64,000 nt of DNA from Lachnospiraceae bacterium (lineage in GTDB: Bacteria > Bacillota > Clostridia > Lachnospirales > Lachnospiraceae): positions 1 to 64,000 of the forward strand of contig JAFRGQ010000066.1 of assembly GCA_017433725.1 (NCBI GenBank), written 5' to 3'. A program made the translations under genes and the position numbers. Positions 59,232 through 64,000 of this stretch are shown one piece after another; positions within the stretch are counted from its first letter, which is position 1; each line of letters starts with the position of its first letter. The notes below the pieces were generated by a model. The model saw nothing but the letters and a program-made list of their open reading frames with translations, was not told the origin of the DNA and searched no databases.

Positions 59232-60227
59232 GTGCAGAATGCAAAGGGTAAAAACGGAAAAAATTTCATACCGTTTGCAGTGACCGCCATCTTCATAGCC
59301 GTGGTCATTCTCTTTAATATGGTGATGAACTATCTGCTCATACCTTATTCGTTCACACGGCTGAAAGTACATATGCTGGAGACGATGCAGTTCAACAACC
59401 TGATCCTCGGGTCTTCCCATGCCGGGACAAATATCGATGCGACACATCTCGCGGGTCTTACCGGTAGGACTACATTCAACGCTGCGCAGGGTGAACAGTT
59501 CCCGGTCGACAGCTATTACCTGCTTAAAGACGCATGTATTGACCAGAAGCCGGATCGGGTCATCTACGAGTTCGATCCGACTTATTGGCTGACTGCCCAA
59601 GAAATTGACTCTTCCTACGCCAACATGTTCTATGAGATGCGTCCGTCTACGGAGAAGCTGCAGTATTTTTTTGACAAGATGTGGAAGGTGGATTTTCGCA
59701 CCTGGATATCTCCGTGGTATTTTTACAGGTCTCAGTTCGGTAATATAGGCGCAAATCTCTATACGAAAACCACCGATAATTACAAGAACTACGGGGTGGC
59801 AACATTTGACTCGGAAAACCAAACCGTTTACGGGGATGGATTTATCGGCGTGAAACCCGGAAAATGGGAAGATGAAATCACTGTCAGGGAATGGAATGAG
59901 AACATGGTCCAGAAGGACGATGAAAAATTCTTTATCAAGATGGCAGAATTTTGCCGCGATGAGGGAATTGAGCTTGTCGTAGTGTCTACTCCGATACCTG
60001 CCGAGACCTATGAGGCGGGCAGGGAGAACTTTGATCTGGCTTACGCTCACATGACGGAGCTTTCAGAGAAATATGACTTCAGGTATATGTGCTACAACAC
60101 AGGAGAACTGAAACAGGAGAATCTTATGGATTCGGAAAAATTCGCTGACTGGGATGGGCATATGTATCAGGATGCGGCACACGAGTTTACGGGAGTATTT
60201 GCGGGAGATCTTGAAGCAGAAGGGTAA
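59232..60227 (+). CDS. DltD-like SGNH-type membrane protein
   Basis: 331 residues. One N-terminal membrane segment (FAVTAIFIAVVILFNMVMNY) and an outside domain with the SGNH start block LILGSSHAGTNID and a C-terminal D-x-x-H-like DGHMYQDAAH. It resembles DltD/AlgJ-type proteins that finish transfer of an acyl or aminoacyl group to a surface polymer. I chose the GTG at 59232 because ACGGAGG precedes it; a GTG at 59199 lacks such a site. Last gene of the Dlt-like operon. Confidence 0.78.
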   Translation: MQNAKGKNGKNFIPFAVTAIFIAVVILFNMVMNYLLIPYSFTRLKVHMLETMQFNNLILGSSHAGTNIDATHLAGLTGRTTFNAAQGEQFPVDSYYLLKDACIDQKPDRVIYEFDPTYWLTAQEIDSSYANMFYEMRPSTEKLQYFFDKMWKVDFRTWISPWYFYRSQFGNIGANLYTKTTDNYKNYGVATFDSENQTVYGDGFIGVKPGKWEDEITVREWNENMVQKDDEKFFIKMAEFCRDEGIELVVVSTPIPAETYEAGRENFDLAYAHMTELSEKYDFRYMCYNTGELKQENLMDSEKFADWDGHMYQDAAHEFTGVFAGDLEAEG

Positions 60228-60235
60228 GTAACTAT

Positions 60236-60481
60236 ACTTCCCACGCTACAGCACTTTAGAACGCCTCATCGAAATATTGCTACGCAGGGACGCTGCACAG
60301 CATAAGTTCGATCACGGAAATCGAAGATTTCCTATCTCACTTATTGCGCTCGGTCTCACTGGCAGCGGTACTAATAAAAATTCATCGACAAGGCTCGAAT
60401 TTTTAAAGTACCGGCCGTTCGACGACGCCCTGCTTAAGCAATTATTTCGATTGCGGCTTGCTTTGAAGTTATGTGGGAAGT
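60236..60481. repeat. 246-bp palindromic multi-hairpin element
   Basis: Outer arms of about 57 bp (60236-60292 and 60421-60481) are imperfect inverted repeats: ACTTCCCAC with GTGGGAAGT, and ATCGAAATA-TTGCT plus GCAGGG with their complements. Inside lies a further stem GGTACT..TAAAAATTC with GAATTTTTA..AGTACC. It fills the gap between the Dlt-like operon and the flavodoxin gene. It may be a MITE-like element or a structured RNA. Confidence 0.8.
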
Positions 60482-60525
60482 CTGAGTGGGCAATGAGATT
60501 TGAAATAGAGGAAAGGTGGTATACT

Positions 60526-60948
60526 ATGAGTAAGGTAGCAATTATCTATTATAGCCAGACGGGTAACACGAAAGCAATGGCGGAAGGAATCGCGGAAGGC
60601 GTCCGTGCAAACGGGGGAGAAGCCATTCTCTACATCCCGCAGGAAGTAAAGCCCTATATGGTGCGTGACTGCACGGGAATCGCACTCGGCTGTCCGGCAA
60701 TGAGATTCGAACAGCTGGATGATGATATTTTCGAGCCGGCCTATGAGGCCATCAAACCGGAATTCCCCGGAAAGAAAATAGCACTGTTCGGCTCCTACGG
60801 ATGGGGCGGCGGAGAATGGATGCGCACCTGGGAAGAGGAGATCGCGAAAGAAGGCGTTCAGCTTGCCGCTGAGAGCGTGATCTGCTGCGAGACGCCGAAC
60901 AGCGAAGTGATGGAGGAGTGCAGACAGCTCGGAAAGAAGCTGTGCTGA
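60526..60948 (+). CDS. Flavodoxin
   Basis: 140 residues, cytoplasmic electron carrier. The FMN phosphate loop is YYSQTGNTKAMA at the N-terminus, and FGSYGWGGGEWM is the second flavin loop. The ATG at 60526 has GAAAGGTGG upstream; the open frame further upstream runs through the palindromic element and is rejected. A strong hairpin follows at 61013. Confidence 0.93.
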   Translation: MSKVAIIYYSQTGNTKAMAEGIAEGVRANGGEAILYIPQEVKPYMVRDCTGIALGCPAMRFEQLDDDIFEPAYEAIKPEFPGKKIALFGSYGWGGGEWMRTWEEEIAKEGVQLAAESVICCETPNSEVMEECRQLGKKLC

Positions 60949-61012
60949 GTGCCTGTCTTTATTCAAGAACGTCCGGTATTCTTGCCGCACCGTGTACCTC
61001 AGGCACTTTGCA

Positions 61013-61054
61013 GTAGTACCGCAATCATATGTCTGATTGCGGTACTACAGTTTT
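61013..61054 (+). terminator. Terminator downstream of flavodoxin
   Basis: GTAGTACCGCAATCA pairs perfectly with TGATTGCGGTACTAC (15 bp), then AGTTTTAC. It overlaps the 3' end of the convergent TetR gene. Confidence 0.8.
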
Positions 61055-61642
61055 ACTCAGACCGTATAGTGTCAGGTTCCCGGCGATGTCTGTGAACTCA
61101 TCGAGAGAAATATCGCCCGGATTTGCGATCCAGTGGGAGACCATGGAAAGGATTCCGGCTGCCACATATTCGGACATGAGCATCAGTCTGGCTTTCTCAT
61201 GCGGATCGTCAATCTCCACTTCAACCTGAGACATGATGATATCAACGACCAGCTCCTGAACCTTACCGAAGAGATGCGGCAGCTGACCGCACTGGTTCAG
61301 AAGATGATAGATTTCGAAATCGTCACGTGCCAGCTTGCTGAATTCGTTGAAAAAGGAGCGGGCGGAAAAAGTGGTCGATTTTAAATCAAGGGTCGAGAAC
61401 AGAGGCCTGAATTTGTTTATGAGCTCTGTTTCAATCTCCTCGAAGAGAGATTCAACGCCATCGTAATAGGAATAGAATGTCTTCCGATTGATGCCGGCTG
61501 CAATTGCGATATCTGTGATGGTGATTTTTGAGTATTCTTTTTTCTGCAGTTCTGCGAAAAAAGCGTCGCGGATAGCTCTTTTGGAGCGGATAATGCGTTT
61601 GTCGAGAGTTTTTTGACTGTTATGTGTGCTTGTATTTGACAT
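61025..61642 (-). CDS. TetR-family regulator
   Basis: 205 residues. N-terminal helix-turn-helix ITITDIAIAAGINRKTFYSY in the TetR pattern and a helical C-terminal half (IYHLLNQCGQLPHLF). It diverges from degV and may control it; TTAAGTA and TACTTAA motifs lie on both sides of the degV promoter. The ATG at 61642 gives the usual ~25 residues before the HTH, but its ribosome binding site is weak. Confidence 0.9.
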   Translation of the reverse strand: MSNTSTHNSQKTLDKRIIRSKRAIRDAFFAELQKKEYSKITITDIAIAAGINRKTFYSYYDGVESLFEEIETELINKFRPLFSTLDLKSTTFSARSFFNEFSKLARDDFEIYHLLNQCGQLPHLFGKVQELVVDIIMSQVEVEIDDPHEKARLMLMSEYVAAGILSMVSHWIANPGDISLDEFTDIAGNLTLYGLSKTVVPQSDI

Positions 61643-61755
61643 AAGAATGCACCCTGTCAGGATTCGGACATCATGAATATGGCGTAATATTCGGGTTTTC
61701 GGTAACAATAATGTGAAATATGTGTATTAAGTAGCATTTGTCCGGAATTTGCCCG

Positions 61756-61784
61756 TTGTACGTATCTCAACTTACAATTATAAT
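61756..61784 (+). promoter_or_regulatory. Promoter of degV
   Basis: TTGTAC (61756-61761), 17-bp spacer, TATAAT (61779-61784). Near-matching inverted motifs ATTAAGTAGC (about 61723) and GTTACTTAAC (about 61811) flank it and may be TetR contacts. Confidence 0.7.
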
Positions 61785-61833
61785 GAGTTTGTTTTGGAAA
61801 AGCAACATGTGTTACTTAACAGGGGGTAAATAC

Positions 61834-62721
61834 ATGAACGATTATGTAATATTCACTGATGCGTCAGCCGATGTCGAGGAGAGCTTTGTCAAAGAGCACG
61901 ACATTCGATTTGTGCCGATGCATTATACACTCGGAAAAGAGGATCGCATTTCGAACGGTCCGGAGGAGATCGGAGTCCTGAAAAGGTTTTATGACGGACA
62001 GCGTAAGGGGGACCGAACACAGACAAGTCAGATCGCACCGCAGATATACATAGATAATTTTGAGCCGGAACTCAGAGAGGGAAAGGATGTTATCTATCTT
62101 TCATTATCGAGCGGAATCACGAAGACTTTTGACAGTGTGCAGATTGCAAAAGCCGCTATGGAGGAGAAATATCCGGATTCGCACATATATCCGGTCGACA
62201 CTCTCGGTGCGGCGGGCAGCATGGGCATTATGGTCGAACGGGCGGTACAGAACCGCGAAGCGGGAATGGACGTCAAGGAAAATGTCGCCGATCTTAAAGC
62301 CCGCTCCCACGAATGCATCATTCTGCTGATGGTCGACGATCTGATGTATTTAAAGCGCGGCGGACGTCTTCCCGCATCGACAGCTGTTATCGGAACGGTG
62401 CTCAACGTGAAGCCGATTATGTTCCTTGCACCGGACGGATCGCTTCTTCCGTTCGCAAAAAAACGTGGCGAGAAGACAGCGCTAAAGGAAATTCTGCGTT
62501 TGTATCTTTCGACCCGGGATGACAAATTCAGCAACCGCGTGTACATTTCTCATGCGGATTGTGAAGACCGCGTACAGAAGCTGTCGGATATGATTCATGA
62601 TGAGGATCCGACAGTTGATATCGTGCCTGTCATGATGAGTCCGATCATCGGTGCACATACGGGTCCGGGGATGATTTCGATCTGCTACTTCGGCGATAAG
62701 GATCATATGCTGGAGAAGTAA
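61834..62721 (+). CDS. DegV family fatty-acid-binding protein
   Basis: 295 residues. DegV fold: start YVIFTDASADVEESFVKEHD, the lipid-contact loop TSQIAPQIYIDNF, SLSSGITKTFDSVQIA, and the C-terminal IGAHTGPGM. Members bind fatty acids and can serve the FakA/FakB fatty acid kinase. I chose the ATG at 61834, after AGGGGG; upstream codons overlap the promoter. A long hairpin follows. Confidence 0.92.
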   Translation: MNDYVIFTDASADVEESFVKEHDIRFVPMHYTLGKEDRISNGPEEIGVLKRFYDGQRKGDRTQTSQIAPQIYIDNFEPELREGKDVIYLSLSSGITKTFDSVQIAKAAMEEKYPDSHIYPVDTLGAAGSMGIMVERAVQNREAGMDVKENVADLKARSHECIILLMVDDLMYLKRGGRLPASTAVIGTVLNVKPIMFLAPDGSLLPFAKKRGEKTALKEILRLYLSTRDDKFSNRVYISHADCEDRVQKLSDMIHDEDPTVDIVPVMMSPIIGAHTGPGMISICYFGDKDHMLEK

Positions 62722-62743
62722 TGAGGAACGCAGAACATAAACG

Positions 62744-62825
62744 TTTCGCGAGGATAGCACAAATTCGGTTTGGAAAGCTGATGCTGACCCGAATCTTGTG
62801 TAATGTCTCGCGAAAGAAATTTTAA
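62744..62825. other. Long hairpin after degV
   Basis: TTTCGCGAG (62744-62752) pairs with CTCGCGAAA (62817-62825); inside, CACAA with TTGTG and TTCGG with CCGAA. AAATTTTAAT follows, so it probably ends the degV transcript. Architecture resembles the other long hairpins in the window. Confidence 0.7.
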
Positions 62826-62826
62826 T

Positions 62827-62853
62827 CGCGGCAAGAACGCCGAGGCGTTCTTG
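62827..62853. repeat. Dispersed 27-bp palindromic repeat, copy 2
   Basis: 24 of 27 positions match 31138-31164. Centre GAACGCCGAGGCGTTC is a perfect inverted repeat. Again it lies beside a long hairpin. Confidence 0.65.
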
Positions 62854-62916
62854 ACAGAATTATTTGCCGGAAACACTTACCCATAATGCAGAAGATGTGC
62901 AGGAGGTAGATAACAT

Positions 62917-64000
62917 ATGAACGAACTGGTTGTAGTTATCGATTTCGGCGGACAGTATAATCAGCTGGTCGCGAGAAGAGTCAGAGAGAATAACGTGTAC
63001 TGTGAGATTTACTCTTACAGGACGCCGCTCGATGAGATTCTTGCGCGAAAACCGAAGGGAATTATCCTGACGGGTGGTCCGAGCAGTGTATACGAGGAAA
63101 ATGCAGCCACCTGCACTCCGGATCTGTTCCATGCCGGAGTCCCGGTGCTGGGCCTCTGCTACGGAGCACAGCTGATGAGTTATGTGCTCGGCGGTGATGT
63201 GAAACGTGCGGCGGACCGCGAATATGGCAAAACAGAGACTGTGTTCGATACGAAGTCTCCTCTTTTCGAGGGTATTCCCGAAAAGAGCATCGTTTGGATG
63301 AGTCATTTTGATTACATTTCAGAGATGGCTCCGGGATTTGAGAACATTGCGCACACTGCTTCAACGCCGGTCGCTGCTGCTCAGAATCGGGAAAAGGATC
63401 TGTACGCTATACAGTTCCATCCGGAAGTTCTCCATACGGAATACGGCAAAGAAATTCTCTATAACTTTGTCAGGAATATATGCGGATGCCGCGGTGACTG
63501 GAAGATGGACTCTTTTGTTGAGAACCAGATCAGACAGATTCGCGAGAAGGTAGGAGACGGCCGTGTGCTCTGCGCTTTGTCAGGCGGAGTGGATTCGTCC
63601 GTTGCGGCGGTCCTTATGTCGAGGGCAATCGGGAAGCAGCTGACATGTGTATTTGTCGACCATGGCCTTCTTCGCAAGAACGAGGGCGATGAGGTCGAGG
63701 CCGTGTTCGGACCGAAGGGTCCCTATGAGCTGAATTTTGTGCGTGTGAACGCCGCGGAGCGTTACTACGCTAAGCTCAAGGATGTGGTGGAGCCTGAACA
63801 GAAGAGAAAGATCATCGGCGAGGAGTTCATCCGTGTTTTCGAAGAGGAGGCAAAGAAAATCGGCAAAGTTGATTTTCTGGTCCAGGGCACGATTTATCCG
63901 GACGTTGTCGAGAGCGGTCTGGGAGGGGAGTCAGCGGTCATAAAATCTCATCACAATGTGGGGGGATTGCCGGACTATGTCGACTTCAGAGAGATTATTG
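62917..64000 (+). CDS. guaA: GMP synthase, N-terminal part (right edge)
   Basis: Converts XMP to GMP with glutamine nitrogen. The frame is open to the right edge (361 codons). Glutamine amidotransferase domain: Cys81 in LGLCYGAQL, His168 and Glu170 in IQFHPEV; then the ATP pyrophosphatase loop LSGGVDSS (221-228) and [19 protein letters not shown] precedes the ATG. No purine riboswitch core is visible in the ~90 bp upstream. Confidence 0.96.
   Translation, partial: MNELVVVIDFGGQYNQLVARRVRENNVYCEIYSYRTPLDEILARKPKGIILTGGPSSVYEENAATCTPDLFHAGVPVLGLCYGAQLMSYVLGGDVKRAADREYGKTETVFDTKSPLFEGIPEKSIVWMSHFDYISEMAPGFENIAHTASTPVAAAQNREKDLYAIQFHPEVLHTEYGKEILYNFVRNICGCRGDWKMDSFVENQIRQIREKVGDGRVLCALSGGVDSSVAAVLMSRAIGKQLTCVFVDHGLLRKNEGDEVEAVFGPKGPYELNFVRVNAAERYYAKLKDVVEPEQKRKIIGEEFIRVFEEEAKKIGKVDFLVQGTIYPDVVESGLGGESAVIKSHHNVGGLPDYVDFREII

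Noticed and set aside
62826-62916. Purine riboswitch before guaA
   Set aside because: The conserved three-stem core is not present; only a repeat and the ribosome binding site are seen.
1-64000. Prophage, integrative element or insertion sequence
   Set aside because: No integrase, transposase, phage or conjugation gene was found; the repeats are short and non-coding.

Overview
The window looks like chromosomal DNA of a Gram-positive anaerobe of the class Clostridia, most probably a Lachnospiraceae-type gut or rumen bacterium. The grounds are strong AGGAGG-type ribosome binding sites, short hairpin plus T-run terminators, a glutamine synthetase followed by an ANTAR-domain protein, a GH3 enzyme with reversed domain order, a mannose-type PTS with its DUF956 partner, and a Rex repressor. 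I see no transposase, integrase, phage gene, CRISPR array, rRNA gene or convincing tRNA gene.

Layout, left to right. 1-3.7 kb: the end of a type I restriction-modification locus (hsdS tail, complete hsdR). 3.65-4.7 kb: an FMN riboswitch with its terminator and the riboflavin transporter gene ribU. 4.9-12.5 kb: a membrane-anchored GH78-like rhamnosidase, glnA plus ANTAR regulator, an orphan HicB-like protein, and a LytTR response regulator with a GHKL sensor kinase. 12.5-18.7 kb: two GH3 glycosidases (one with swapped domains and membrane segments) around a GtrA-like membrane protein. 18.8-22 kb: mscL, dtd, yfcE and a sigma-like factor lacking region 4, among tandem and dispersed repeats. 22.1-31.1 kb: an alpha-glucoside locus, with two GH13 enzymes and an AraC regulator on one strand, and a lipoprotein, two permeases and a YesL protein on the other. 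31.3-34.8 kb: a mannose-family PTS operon with manO. 35-41.9 kb: a TetR regulator, an MMPL/RND transporter and a 1332-residue alanine-rich lipoprotein. 42-50.5 kb: a MntP-like pump, then cell wall and lipid genes (ddl, murF, plsC, ispE, a GntR regulator, racE), a DUF1934 gene and a small membrane protein. 50.9-53.6 kb: a LacI regulator and a polysaccharide deacetylase. 53.8-60.2 kb: rex and a five-gene Dlt-like operon. 60.5-64 kb: flavodoxin, TetR, degV and the start of guaA.

The best candidate for an undescribed system is the operon at 54503-60227. It has the parts of a teichoic-acid D-alanylation machine: a DltA-like adenylating ligase, a carrier protein, an MBOAT acyltransferase and a DltD-like SGNH protein. 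Between ligase and carrier it also has a fold-type III PLP enzyme of the decarboxylase type, and the carrier gene overlaps the PLP gene. The ligase keeps the Asp expected to hold an alpha-amino group, but has Ser where DltA has the Cys tied to D-alanine choice. I infer that a different amino acid, or one altered by the PLP enzyme, is loaded on the carrier and exported onto a cell-surface polymer.

The second theme is regulatory and repeat DNA between genes. At least four dispersed repeat families lie in intergenic DNA, several as roughly 80-120-nt near-perfect hairpins between convergent genes. A near-identical 30-bp inverted repeat flanks the DUF1934 gene and forms the 3' end of the neighbouring gene, so the segment could invert. 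A 246-bp palindromic, multi-hairpin element lies downstream of the Dlt-like operon. Several genes (glnA, the first GH3 gene, the MMPL gene) have a terminator directly before their ribosome binding site, which suggests attenuation or read-through control.
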